Shown: positions 24,732 through 35,727, counted from the first letter of the stretch. The stretch: DNA of 45,714 nucleotides from Bacteroidales bacterium (GCA_017962275.1 JAGCVQ010000046.1:1-45714), one strand, 5' to 3'. The notes: a model not told the origin generated them from the sequence alone. Numbers and translations: made by a program.

Positions 24732-27700
24732 ATGATGAGGAGAATATTGGTCATATTATGGATGTTGTGCTTCGGGATGCTCTCCGCGCAGACCTACCAG
24801 ATAGGGGATGTCTATACTGCGCCGGATGGCAGCCAGGGCATCGTCTATTATCTCCATCCCGACGGCAGCGGCGGTTGGGTAGTGGCCTTGACCGATGCCT
24901 CCACGTCGTGCAAGTGGGGTGACATTTCCGATGTGCCGGGACTTGCCAATCAAGACCCTTCTCAACTTCAAAACCTGTTGTACGACACGGCAGGGTATGC
25001 GAATACGCAGGCGTTGCGCAACTATCAGAACAACAATGCGACTTACGCGGCCGGAGTGGTGGATTTCGCTCACGGATGGGTGCTTCCTTCGCCGGCGCAG
25101 CTCTCAATGTTGTTTGCGCAACTGCCCTTCATCACCTCCGCCCTCCTCGAAGCGGGTGGTACGGAAATGACGATAAATCAGTATTGGTGCAGCGCCGAGA
25201 AGAATGAATCAAGCGCTTGGGTAATCCATTACAACCAAGGTGCTTTTAACACTGCCACCAAAACGACTTTGCACAGTGTCCGCGCCGTGCGAAGCTTCAC
25301 CTACGAGCCGACTTACCTTTGGAGCACCGGCGACACGACGGCCACTCTCTCTGTCACGCCGGAGCAGACCACGGCATATACCGTGACCGTCACCACGTCG
25401 TCGGGATGCAGCGAAACGGCATCGCAGTTGGTGACGGTGCTCAACAGCGAACCGGTAGCGGATACCGTCTATCTTTGTCACGATTCCATCGCCGTGCTGA
25501 CCTCCCGCGAGGCCGACGCTTACCTTTGGAGCACCGGCGCCACCACGCAGTCGATTTCTGTCACCTCTTCGGGCTCCTATTTGGTGACCGCTTCTTTCTC
25601 CACGGGATGCCCTGTGGTGGACACGTTCAAAGTCATCACCGTCAAGGTGAACACCGTTTCCGAAATTGACCTTCCCGACATGTGTGCCGGCGAAAGCTAT
25701 TCCATCTCCGTCGGCTATGTCTTTTCCTGCAACCTGATTTTCCAGACGCACGAGACCATTCTGGCCTTGAACGACACCGTGTTCCTGCCCGACGGGGCCA
25801 ATTGCGACCCGTATGGTTGTTCCTACCGTTCGCCGTTGCATTTCGCCGGATATGACGATGACGCCATCGTGAGCGACGTGAATGACATACGGTATGTGAG
25901 ACTGAACCTCGAACATTCCTTTGCCGGGGACATTTATATCAATTTGACTTGTCCTAACGGCCAGAAAGCGGATATTTTGAAATGGGGTGATTATCAACAA
26001 GGATACGGAAACACGGATTGCTCCTCCCTTATTTCCAATGATTCAAAAGGATGGCAGAGTGATACCGGTGATGTCCATAATGCAGCTCAGGGCACGGATT
26101 TCGGATTGCCCTATAAACCCAATGATTTCGGATATCCTTGTGACGCCACTCGTCCCAATAATGCGCCGGGAACAGGGTGGAACTATTGTTGGTCCAACAA
26201 CACGTCGGAAGGGTACACGTACGCAGGCGGCACCGGCAGTTTGATATACCGGGAATGCAACGCCATTCCCAATCTCGATGCGACACCCACGTATTATTGG
26301 TCGGTTCCTGTCTATCCCAATTCCTTTGATTCCTCCAATGTCGCGGCTGGAACGCAGTTCTATCATCCTGACGAGTCTTTTGAAAGTCTGATTGGATGTC
26401 CGTTGAATGGCGATTGGTTCATCGAGGTGATGGACGGCGCGAATGTGGATAACGGCTACATTTTCGGGTGGGAGCTGGCTTTGGCGGAGGATATTCCGGA
26501 AGTGGTGTATGCGGATGTGGTGCAGACGACTGTCGAGGGGCCGTGGGTGACCTCGACCAGCGACTCTTCCTTTGTGTTTATGCCGCCCGCCGATCTGCCC
26601 TATGATACGTTGGTTCAATATACTTTCCACTGTTTCAACGAGTACGGTTGCGGTTTCGACACGGTGGTGAGCATTTGGTACTATGCCCGCCAATACACTA
26701 CCATCGACACTTCCGTCTGCAGCAGCTTTGTCTGGAACGGGGTCACTTATACCGCAGACACAACCATTACCGACACGCTGGCGACCATCCATGGCTGCGA
26801 CAGCCTGGTGACGGTTCACTTGCACTTCACCGAGATCCCGACCGTCACCATCACGGGTCCTCACTTTATGTGCGCCGACTCTTCCGTTGTCCTTGCCGCC
26901 AGCAATGCGCAGTCCTATCTTTGGAACACCGGCGACACCACCCAGACCATTCTGGTGAGTGAGCCCGGGGTTTATACCGTGACGGCCACCTTCGCGGGCG
27001 GTTGTTCTTCCGAATCGACTGGATACCAAGTATATGTATCGGAGAATCCCATTATCGACGCGCATCTTTCCGACATGATTGCCGGCGACACCCAGACGGT
27101 GGTCATCGGCACTTTGGTTGGCGATAACCTGCAATACATCCACCCGCAGTCCACGCTCACTTACTCGAACGTCACCTTCCTGCCCGACGGGGTGCCGTGT
27201 GAACCTCTCGGTTGTTCCTACAAGGCGGAGATGGTCTTTTCCGGTTTTCCCGACACGGCGGTTATCCATTCGGCTGATGACATCCGCTATATCCGCCTGA
27301 AGATGGAGCATTCCGCCCCCATCGACCTCTACATCAACTTGACTTGTCCGAACGGGCAGCAGGCCGATATTCTGAAAAAATACAATGGGAACAGCATATC
27401 TTCCTGTTTGAGTTCCATAGGCACTTCGCATTATGGTTGGCCAAGCGGAAATGTCAATGCCGTCTATTACGCTCAATATCCGAATGTGAAAATATGGATG
27501 GGACAACCGAATGTTTCCACACTCTATAACAACTTCGATTATCCTTGTGATTCTTCGAAAAACAAACCCGGGGTCGGATGGAACTATTGTTGGTCGGACA
27601 ATACCACCGAAGGCTATCAGTATGCTTCTTCCAATGGGTGTCTCGTGGCTCCGAGCAACGCCCTCTTGTATTACAGCGGAGGTATAGAGACCCTGTCTCA

Positions 27701-30700
27701 TTTGAACAAGGTCATCATTGATTCTTCCAACGTGGCCGAGGGCTCGCAATTTTACCATCCCGATGAGTCGTTTGACAGTCTGATAGGATGTCCGGTGAAC
27801 GGCACCTGGACTGTTGAGGTGATAGACGGGATTACCATTGACAACGGCTATATTTTCGAGAGCGAGTTAGGGGTGTCGGAACGACTCAACGGCAACCACT
27901 ATGTTTCGATAGCGCAGACATTTTTTGATTCCCTGTGGGTCACGCCGATCAACGATTCGGTCTATATCATCACGCCGCCTGACACGCTGGCCAACGACAC
28001 CGTCGTAGCCTACACGTTCACTTTGGTTGACGAGAACGGATGTATCTTTGACACCGTGGTTTATATCACAGTATATGCACACAGGCATACGGTGCTGTAC
28101 GATACGATTTGTCTGGGCGACACCCTTGATTTCAACGGTCAACTGCTTACAGCGGCGGGGGACTATTATGACACGATACCCACCGTGATAGGTTACGACA
28201 GTACCGTGACCTTGCATTTGGCCATCCGGGAGATGTTGGAGGTGAGCGTGTCTTCCTCCGTGGACACGACCTGTGCGGGAAGTCCCGTCACCTTGCAGGC
28301 AAGCGCTCCCGACAATCTGATAGCCTACATTTGGAGCACGGGAGACACCACCGCGTCCATTGTCGTGACACCGGAACAACTCTCAACCTATTCGGTGACC
28401 GCCACTTCCGCCTATCAATGCACGGGTACCGGCTCGAAGACCATCGCCATAGGGGAAATCTTCCCCATGAGCACATCGGTAATCCTTTGCGATGGCGCCT
28501 CCGACACTCTCACCGCCCGTGAGGGGACGGTTTATTATTGGAGTACCGGCGACACTACCCGGTCGATTCTTGTTTCGGAGGTGAATCTCTACACCGTGAC
28601 GGTCTCGTCCTCCACCTCGTGTCAGGTGGTGGACACGTTCAAGGTGAGTTCCATGCAGGTCAATGGGATTCCGCCCATCCAATTCCCGGAGATGTGCGCC
28701 GGCGGCAGTTATTCTATCGTGGTGGGACATGAGGCCGTCGCCACGCAGACCTTCGTCACCCACGAGACTGACCTTACGGTTCACGACACGGTGTTCCTGC
28801 CCGACGGGGTCTATTGCGAACCCCACGGCTGTTTCTACCAAGCTCCTTTGGTCTTTTCCGGTTATGCGGACACGGCCCACGTGAACAGTGCCAATGATAT
28901 CCGTTTTCTGAGATTGAATATGGAACACTCCTATGGCAGCGATCTCTACATCAACCTGACCTGTCCCAACGGGCAGAAAGCGGATGTTTTGAGATGGGGA
29001 ACCTTCAGTGCCTCCCTGCATTCGGATTGCAGCGACAGCATCCCGATTACTTCACGCGGGTGGCAATCGGGAGGAACCAACACTTCGTCTGGCTCCCGTT
29101 TTGGGCTGCCGTACCATACTTACAGTTCTTCCAACGACCCGTGTGATCCCACCCAACCCGAAAACGTGCCTGGTGTGGGATGGAACTACTGTTGGTCGAA
29201 CAACGACCAGTACTCCTACGCGGGAGGGGCCGGCAGTTTGATTTATCGGAATGTGAACGCCCATTATGCCGTCCAGAGTTATAAATCTTTCGATTCCTCT
29301 TTTGTGGCTTCGGGCTCGAATTTCTATCATCCGGACGACTCGTTTGACAGTTTGGTCGGATGTCCGTTGAACGGTCTTTGGTATATTGAAGTGGTTGACG
29401 GGGTGCAGGGCGACAACGGCTATATCTTCGAGTGGGAATTGGCGTTGGTAGAGGATTTCCAGACGGTGGAATTTACGGATACGGTGCAGGTTGAGGTGGA
29501 AGGCCTTTGGGTGACGGCCACTTCCGATTCCTCGTTCCTCTTCTCGCCGCCTGCCGATCTTTCCCACGACACCGTGGTCAACTATATCTTCCACTGTTAC
29601 AACGCTTACGGTTGCAGTTACGACACCGTTGTGAGTGTCACGTACTACGCTCGCAATGCCGTCACCATGAACATCATTGCGTGTGATTCCCTCGTCTGGG
29701 GCGGCGTCACTTACCATGCGGACACCACCTTTGCCGATACCCTGCAGAATATTCACGGCTGCGACAGTGTCGTGACGGTGCATCTGCAGGTGGTTCACAC
29801 TTCCCCTGTGACAATCAGCGGGCCGCAGTCCATCTGTGCTGGCGGGTCCGTCACGCTAACTGCCCATGCCGAGATAGAGCCGTTGTATTACCATTGGAGC
29901 ACAGGGAGCACTTCGCCGACGATTACCGTCAGCAATCCGGGGAGCTATTCCGTCACGGCCGTTTATTCGAACGGCTGTCATACGGAATCTGCGGTTTTCC
30001 ATCTTCATACGGCGCATAACCCCGCTCTTGATGCCCATCTCTCCAACATGATGGCCGGTGACACGCAAAATCTGTCCCTCACTATCCTGGATAGCGCCAG
30101 CATTGACATCATGTTGCTGCAAGGTCCTTGGGTGGGTGTGCTGCTGGATACCACTTTTTTCGTCAACCCGCCTGTCACGCTGGAGAACGATACGGTGGTG
30201 TCCTACACGTTCACTTTGGTCGATACGAATATATGTGTCTTTGACACGGTGATTTACATCACGATTTATGCGCATCGACATATAGAACTCTTTGATACGG
30301 TGGACAATTCCGAGCTGCCTTACGAGTGGAACGGGGTGGTCTTCACGCAGGCGGGTTGTCAGGACACGCTGCTATATACCACGCACGGCGCCGACAGTTT
30401 GGTCTCGATGCATCTTTCTGTCATATACCATTATGACACTGCTGTTTGCGAGAACCAGATTCCGCTGTATTGGCACGGTCAAACGTTCATCAGCACCTCT
30501 TCCGTCACCATTTCCCATCCTTTGGATTGTGCGGAAAACATTGAGGTGATTACGGTGTCGGTGCACTCGGTTTTCCATGACACGACCGCGTTGACCCTCT
30601 GCGCCAATGAGCTCCCGTATCTATGGCATAATCAAGAAATTGACAGCACCGGAATATATTACGATTCGCTCACTACCTCTTTCCACTGCGACAGCATCTA

Positions 30701-33700
30701 TATGTTGGTGTTCACTGTCACAGACACCACCTTCACCGAACTTTATGACACGGTGCTGCAAAACGACCTGCCCTATGCATTGAATGACGAGAGTTACGAT
30801 ACGACCGGCGTGTATGTGCAGCATCGGGAGAATGCTGCCGGTTGTGACAGCACCATCACGCTCCATCTGACCGTGTTCTACAATGTGCGGACGGAGTTGG
30901 ACAGCACTGTCTGTGACACGCTGTTGCCGGTGGTATGGAACGGCATTCCGTTCATGGCGACGGGTGTTGATTCTGTGGTGTATGAGGCCGCTAACGGCGC
31001 CGACAGCACCGTGGTGATGCACATGACCGTGAACAATTCGACCAACGAGACGGTGGTGATCAGCATTGTGGAGAACGATCTTCCCTATGTTGTCAACGAG
31101 GTCACATACGATTCCGCCGGCTCTTACGTGCAGCATCTGACCAACGCCGCTGGATGCGACAGTATGCTGACAATCCATCTGTTGGTGGCAAGCAACACCA
31201 TCACTTACCGCTATACGCTGATTTGTCAGGATCATCTGCCGGCTACTTGGGAGGGACACGATTGGACCGCCGCCGGGGTTGTCATTGACACGTTTACGGC
31301 CGTCTCCGGCGCGGACAGCATTGTGGTGAAGACCTTGGAAGTGGGTTTGCCCACCACAAGTGACCTTTACGACACCATTTTGCAGAATAATCTCCCCTAT
31401 GTTCTGAACGACAGCAGTTATTTTGCCACGGGTGAATATGTCCAGCATCGGATCAACGCTGCCGGTTGCGACAGCGCCATCACGCTTCACCTGACCGTTT
31501 TGCTCAATGTGCGGACGGAATTGGATACCACCGTTTGCGACAGTCTGTTGCCGGTTCTCTGGAACGAAATCACGTTCACGGAGGCGGGAGTGGATTCGAT
31601 GACCTATATTGCCGCTAACGGGGTGGACAGTGTCGTGGTGATGACGGTTACAGTCAACGCATCATCGGATAGCACGTTGATAGTAAGCGAAATAGAAAAC
31701 GAACTTCCCTATACGGTGAATGGTTTTGCCTATGATTCCACGGGAGTTTATGTGCAGCATCTCGACAATGCATTGGGATGTGACAGCACACTCACCATCG
31801 CGCTGACAGTGCTGCATAATGTGCGGACGGAAATCGATAGTGCGGTGTGTGACAGTCTGTTGCCGATCGTATGGAACGGTGTGGAATTTGCCGGAGCGGG
31901 TACGGATTCCGTCACGGTGATTGCCTCCACGGGGGTGGACAGCACTGTGGTGATGACCCTAACGGTGAATTATCCGACGGCCGGGACCTTTGCGGACACC
32001 GTGCTGGAGAACGACCTGCCGTCGTATCAGCTGAACGGGTTCCATTATGACACAGCGGGCACTTACATCCAGCATCTGACCAACGTGAACGGTTGTGACA
32101 GTGTGTTGACGTTACAACTGACTGTCCTCTATAATGTTACATCCGAAGTCGATTCCACCGTTTGCCCGAATGAGCTGCCCTTTACGTGGAACGGCAAAGT
32201 GTTTACGACTGTCGGGACACAGACGGCTATGCTGACTGCCGCCAACGGGGTGGACAGCATCGTGACTATGACGTTGCATCTATCGCCGAGTCCGAATGCC
32301 CACATCACTGGTCCGGAAGTGCTGTGTGCCGACAATTTTGCGGTGCTTGTTGCCGATAGCGCCACCTCTTACTTGTGGAGTACTGGCGATACCACTCAGA
32401 CTACAAATGTCTATACTATCGGTGTTTACAGTCTGACGGTCACGAACGAGTATGGCTGTATCGCTACCGACTCCTTGCCTTTGACTGAATCCGTTACCGT
32501 GAACCCCATCGAATACTTCCAGTTTCCAGACCTTTGTGCCGGCAACGACTTTTCCATCACAGTTGGTCACCAGAGTACATGCACCATCGTTTTGGAAAAT
32601 CCCGTATCGACGCTTTCTTGGGCTGATACCGTTTTCCTGCCCGACGGGGTCTATTGTTCGCCTTACGGTTGTTCCTATCAGTCACCGCTCACGTTCACGG
32701 ATTTCGCGCCTGGATCGACGGTGAGTTCCGTCAATGACATTCTGTACGTTCGTCTCAACATGGAGCATTCCTATGCGAGCGACGTTTATATCAACTTGAC
32801 TTGTCCAAATGGGCAGAAGGCTGATATTCTGAAATTTAAAGGTCACAGTAGTAGTACTTTTGATGGACCGTGCATGTCTGAAATCCCGCTGACATCCAGA
32901 AATTGGCAAAACGGGAACAACGCAAGCGGCAGCACCTTCTTCGGTATGGCTTACGACCATTCTTCACAGGGAAATAATGCTTGTAATCCCAATACCTACG
33001 ATAATGCTCCTGGAATAGGGTGGAATTACTGCTGGTCTAACAACAATGACCAAGGTTATACCTACGCCCCGGGTCAGGGCAGTCTGGTTTACAGAGCGGT
33101 CAATGCCCATGAACATACCAATCCTTATTATACTTTTTGGAATGGCGAAGCACATTATGTGGACATCTTTGATTCCTCCAATGTGGCGGCAGGAACGCAG
33201 TTTTATCATCCGGACCAGTCATTCCAAAGTCTGATTGGGTGTCCGTTGAACGGCTCTTGGTATATCGAGGTCATTGACGGGACGAATGATGATAACGGTT
33301 ACATCTTCGAATGGGAGCTGGCGTTGGCTCCGTATCTGGTCCCCACCTCATTTTCAGATGTGACACTCGTTACGGTGGACGGTCCATGGGTGACCACCGT
33401 CAGCGATACGTCATTCCTTTTCTCGCCGCCCGACACGCTCGAACACGATACGGTGGTAGCTTATACCTTCCACTTACAAGACCAATATGGTTGCGGCTAC
33501 GATACCACGGTCTATCTTAATGTTTATATGCAGAGTAATACGGTCTTCGACACCACCGTTTGCGGCAGTTTTGTGTGGAATGGGACGACCTACACGCAGA
33601 GTCAGGAAATCACGTGGAATGGGGTCAACGTGCATGGTTGTGACAGCACGGTGGCCATCAATCTGACGGTGTATCCCATACCGACAACGACTATCTCAGG

Positions 33701-35723
33701 TCTGCCTGTTCCTTGCGTTGATGATACCGCGCATCTTACTGCCGTTTGTGCCGATACTGCCGCCCTTCTCGTCTGGAGTACCGGCGACACGGCGCAAACC
33801 ATTACGGTAACCTCATCGGGCGACTATGGTGTCACAGCTACAAACCCAAAATGCAGCTACGACGCAACGGTCTCTGTCGAGTTCACCAGTCCGACCTATT
33901 CAACGGTTGAGGACACCGTTTGTGACAGTCTCCTTTGGAACGGAACCCTCTACACCCAAACGGGCGTCTATATGGACACGCTGACAAACAGTGTTGGTTG
34001 CGATAGTGTTATAACACTCAATTTGACAGTACTTTACAGCTCTATTACATACGACACATTGCTTCTGATGCAGAACCAGCTGCCGTATTATTTCGCGCCG
34101 TCGGATACCATTTTCCCGGTCGGGTCGCCAGCGGAATTCCAGTTCAGTTACGCTGTTCCCGCCCAAAACGGTTGCGACTCCACCGTCACGGAGAAGGTGT
34201 ACGTCTATATGAACTATACGCAGTCCTTTGACACGACGGTTTGCGCCAATGCGGTTCCGTTGCTGTGGCACGGGCATACGTTCGCGGCTTCGGGCACGGT
34301 GACCGATTCGCTGCAAACGGTACACGGCAGCGACAGTGTGCTGACCTATACGGTGACGGTCGATGCACTGAATGCGACCGTCGGCAACATTACCCATATC
34401 AACTGCTACGGCGAGAGTACCGGTGCGGCCACGGCCACGGTCACCGGTGGAATTTCCCCGCTGACCTACCAATGGACGAACAGTGCGGGTGCCTCTGTCT
34501 CCACCACGACGCAGATCAGCAACCGCCCGGCCGGAAACTACACGTTCTCCGTTACGGATGCGATTGGATGTTCGGCCTCCGCCACGGTGACGCTCAATAC
34601 GCTTCACGGGCCGATGTCGCCCGGAACCATCTCCGGTTCGCAGACGCTCTGTTTTGGCGACACGATGGGCACGGTCAACGGTACGGCGGCCACCGGCGAC
34701 GATTGCGTTTACCAATGGCAGATCTCCTCCGACGGCAACGCGTGGGGCCCGGCTTCCAGCACGAACAACACCCAGAATTACACGCTTCTCACGCCTGTCA
34801 CGAGCGACTTCCAGTTGCGTCGCGCCTGGATCAGCGGAAGCTGCGGCACGCTCTATAGTGACACGCTGACCATCGCGGTCGGACCGATCAGCAGCGACAC
34901 CATCTACGATGAGGTTTGCCAGGGACAACCCTATCAACAGAACGGATTCGACATTTCCGAAACGGAGACGGTGGGGTTAGACGTCCTCACTTCGGTAAGA
35001 AACTACACCAATGCCCAGGGTTGCGACAGTGTGGTGACGTTGGTGCTGACCATCCACGAGCCGCAAGAGATGAGTTATAGCGTCGAGATTTGCGAAGGTG
35101 ACGGCTACTACGCAAATGGGTTCACGATATTGCCGACCGAGACCGTGGGTGCGGACACGTTGCTGCGTGTCTTGAACCTGCAAACGGCCGACGGTTGTGA
35201 CAGTATCATACGGTTGGAAGCCACTGTCATCGACACGATGTTGCGGATTCAAAACCTCACCCCCGACTTCTGCGAGGACATGCAGGCCGAACTGGTGGTG
35301 GTGACGAACATGACGGACTACGAATGGAGCACGGGCGAGCAGATGCCCAACATCACAGTGACGGTTCCCGGCGCGTATATGGTGACGGCCTCGCAAGGAG
35401 GATGCAGTGTCACCGCGAGATATGTCATAGAACCCTGTATTTTCGAACTATACCTGCCCAATGCGATCACGCCCGGTCGCGCAGAGGGCCTCAACGACTA
35501 CTTCTGTATTTCGGAACATGCGCAAGGAATGATCAACTTGTTTGAAATCAGCATCTTCAACCGCTGGGGTGAGTTGGTGTTTTATTCCACCGACAAAGGT
35601 TTCCGATGGAACGGCGAGGTGAAAGGTCAGATTTACCACCAGAATGTCTATAACTATGTCATCAACTATACCGACAGTGCGGGAAGACCGTATCACGTGG
35701 TAGGCAGTATTACCGTGTTGTAG
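24732..35723 (+). CDS. Giant modular surface protein with T9SS type B sorting domain
   Basis: 3663 residues. Signal peptide RRILVILWMLCFGMLSAQ, then an Lcl/DUF1566-like domain (about 20-188). Four copies of a P-domain-like beta module follow at about 316-583, 782-1045, 1320-1572 and 2602-2863. Each has an HS...INLTCPNGQ strand, GWNYCWSNN and IGCPLNG.W.IEV.DG..DNGYIF. Each is preceded by an Ig-like YLWSTGDTTQ unit and followed by a DTVV.YTF domain. Around 1847-2520 are about five copies of a 104-residue repeat pair (DLPY.LN...YDTTG.Y, then VCDSLLPVVWNG). Near 3216-3288 is a SprB-like repeat (INCYGESTGAATATVTGG). Residues 3570-3663 form the type B sorting domain (YLPNAITPGRAEGLNDYF, IFNRWGELVF, WNG). 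Probably a surface adhesin exported by T9SS. It is last in the operon. Confidence 0.85.
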   Translation: MMRRILVILWMLCFGMLSAQTYQIGDVYTAPDGSQGIVYYLHPDGSGGWVVALTDASTSCKWGDISDVPGLANQDPSQLQNLLYDTAGYANTQALRNYQNNNATYAAGVVDFAHGWVLPSPAQLSMLFAQLPFITSALLEAGGTEMTINQYWCSAEKNESSAWVIHYNQGAFNTATKTTLHSVRAVRSFTYEPTYLWSTGDTTATLSVTPEQTTAYTVTVTTSSGCSETASQLVTVLNSEPVADTVYLCHDSIAVLTSREADAYLWSTGATTQSISVTSSGSYLVTASFSTGCPVVDTFKVITVKVNTVSEIDLPDMCAGESYSISVGYVFSCNLIFQTHETILALNDTVFLPDGANCDPYGCSYRSPLHFAGYDDDAIVSDVNDIRYVRLNLEHSFAGDIYINLTCPNGQKADILKWGDYQQGYGNTDCSSLISNDSKGWQSDTGDVHNAAQGTDFGLPYKPNDFGYPCDATRPNNAPGTGWNYCWSNNTSEGYTYAGGTGSLIYRECNAIPNLDATPTYYWSVPVYPNSFDSSNVAAGTQFYHPDESFESLIGCPLNGDWFIEVMDGANVDNGYIFGWELALAEDIPEVVYADVVQTTVEGPWVTSTSDSSFVFMPPADLPYDTLVQYTFHCFNEYGCGFDTVVSIWYYARQYTTIDTSVCSSFVWNGVTYTADTTITDTLATIHGCDSLVTVHLHFTEIPTVTITGPHFMCADSSVVLAASNAQSYLWNTGDTTQTILVSEPGVYTVTATFAGGCSSESTGYQVYVSENPIIDAHLSDMIAGDTQTVVIGTLVGDNLQYIHPQSTLTYSNVTFLPDGVPCEPLGCSYKAEMVFSGFPDTAVIHSADDIRYIRLKMEHSAPIDLYINLTCPNGQQADILKKYNGNSISSCLSSIGTSHYGWPSGNVNAVYYAQYPNVKIWMGQPNVSTLYNNFDYPCDSSKNKPGVGWNYCWSDNTTEGYQYASSNGCLVAPSNALLYYSGGIETLSHLNKVIIDSSNVAEGSQFYHPDESFDSLIGCPVNGTWTVEVIDGITIDNGYIFESELGVSERLNGNHYVSIAQTFFDSLWVTPINDSVYIITPPDTLANDTVVAYTFTLVDENGCIFDTVVYITVYAHRHTVLYDTICLGDTLDFNGQLLTAAGDYYDTIPTVIGYDSTVTLHLAIREMLEVSVSSSVDTTCAGSPVTLQASAPDNLIAYIWSTGDTTASIVVTPEQLSTYSVTATSAYQCTGTGSKTIAIGEIFPMSTSVILCDGASDTLTAREGTVYYWSTGDTTRSILVSEVNLYTVTVSSSTSCQVVDTFKVSSMQVNGIPPIQFPEMCAGGSYSIVVGHEAVATQTFVTHETDLTVHDTVFLPDGVYCEPHGCFYQAPLVFSGYADTAHVNSANDIRFLRLNMEHSYGSDLYINLTCPNGQKADVLRWGTFSASLHSDCSDSIPITSRGWQSGGTNTSSGSRFGLPYHTYSSSNDPCDPTQPENVPGVGWNYCWSNNDQYSYAGGAGSLIYRNVNAHYAVQSYKSFDSSFVASGSNFYHPDDSFDSLVGCPLNGLWYIEVVDGVQGDNGYIFEWELALVEDFQTVEFTDTVQVEVEGLWVTATSDSSFLFSPPADLSHDTVVNYIFHCYNAYGCSYDTVVSVTYYARNAVTMNIIACDSLVWGGVTYHADTTFADTLQNIHGCDSVVTVHLQVVHTSPVTISGPQSICAGGSVTLTAHAEIEPLYYHWSTGSTSPTITVSNPGSYSVTAVYSNGCHTESAVFHLHTAHNPALDAHLSNMMAGDTQNLSLTILDSASIDIMLLQGPWVGVLLDTTFFVNPPVTLENDTVVSYTFTLVDTNICVFDTVIYITIYAHRHIELFDTVDNSELPYEWNGVVFTQAGCQDTLLYTTHGADSLVSMHLSVIYHYDTAVCENQIPLYWHGQTFISTSSVTISHPLDCAENIEVITVSVHSVFHDTTALTLCANELPYLWHNQEIDSTGIYYDSLTTSFHCDSIYMLVFTVTDTTFTELYDTVLQNDLPYALNDESYDTTGVYVQHRENAAGCDSTITLHLTVFYNVRTELDSTVCDTLLPVVWNGIPFMATGVDSVVYEAANGADSTVVMHMTVNNSTNETVVISIVENDLPYVVNEVTYDSAGSYVQHLTNAAGCDSMLTIHLLVASNTITYRYTLICQDHLPATWEGHDWTAAGVVIDTFTAVSGADSIVVKTLEVGLPTTSDLYDTILQNNLPYVLNDSSYFATGEYVQHRINAAGCDSAITLHLTVLLNVRTELDTTVCDSLLPVLWNEITFTEAGVDSMTYIAANGVDSVVVMTVTVNASSDSTLIVSEIENELPYTVNGFAYDSTGVYVQHLDNALGCDSTLTIALTVLHNVRTEIDSAVCDSLLPIVWNGVEFAGAGTDSVTVIASTGVDSTVVMTLTVNYPTAGTFADTVLENDLPSYQLNGFHYDTAGTYIQHLTNVNGCDSVLTLQLTVLYNVTSEVDSTVCPNELPFTWNGKVFTTVGTQTAMLTAANGVDSIVTMTLHLSPSPNAHITGPEVLCADNFAVLVADSATSYLWSTGDTTQTTNVYTIGVYSLTVTNEYGCIATDSLPLTESVTVNPIEYFQFPDLCAGNDFSITVGHQSTCTIVLENPVSTLSWADTVFLPDGVYCSPYGCSYQSPLTFTDFAPGSTVSSVNDILYVRLNMEHSYASDVYINLTCPNGQKADILKFKGHSSSTFDGPCMSEIPLTSRNWQNGNNASGSTFFGMAYDHSSQGNNACNPNTYDNAPGIGWNYCWSNNNDQGYTYAPGQGSLVYRAVNAHEHTNPYYTFWNGEAHYVDIFDSSNVAAGTQFYHPDQSFQSLIGCPLNGSWYIEVIDGTNDDNGYIFEWELALAPYLVPTSFSDVTLVTVDGPWVTTVSDTSFLFSPPDTLEHDTVVAYTFHLQDQYGCGYDTTVYLNVYMQSNTVFDTTVCGSFVWNGTTYTQSQEITWNGVNVHGCDSTVAINLTVYPIPTTTISGLPVPCVDDTAHLTAVCADTAALLVWSTGDTAQTITVTSSGDYGVTATNPKCSYDATVSVEFTSPTYSTVEDTVCDSLLWNGTLYTQTGVYMDTLTNSVGCDSVITLNLTVLYSSITYDTLLLMQNQLPYYFAPSDTIFPVGSPAEFQFSYAVPAQNGCDSTVTEKVYVYMNYTQSFDTTVCANAVPLLWHGHTFAASGTVTDSLQTVHGSDSVLTYTVTVDALNATVGNITHINCYGESTGAATATVTGGISPLTYQWTNSAGASVSTTTQISNRPAGNYTFSVTDAIGCSASATVTLNTLHGPMSPGTISGSQTLCFGDTMGTVNGTAATGDDCVYQWQISSDGNAWGPASSTNNTQNYTLLTPVTSDFQLRRAWISGSCGTLYSDTLTIAVGPISSDTIYDEVCQGQPYQQNGFDISETETVGLDVLTSVRNYTNAQGCDSVVTLVLTIHEPQEMSYSVEICEGDGYYANGFTILPTETVGADTLLRVLNLQTADGCDSIIRLEATVIDTMLRIQNLTPDFCEDMQAELVVVTNMTDYEWSTGEQMPNITVTVPGAYMVTASQGGCSVTARYVIEPCIFELYLPNAITPGRAEGLNDYFCISEHAQGMINLFEISIFNRWGELVFYSTDKGFRWNGEVKGQIYHQNVYNYVINYTDSAGRPYHVVGSITVL

Positions 35724-35727
35724 AGGG

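Noticed and set aside
26043-27758. Minus-strand open frame of 571 codons inside the giant gene
   Set aside because: Antisense to a clearly modular protein; similar antisense frames recur at each repeated module, as expected for shadows.
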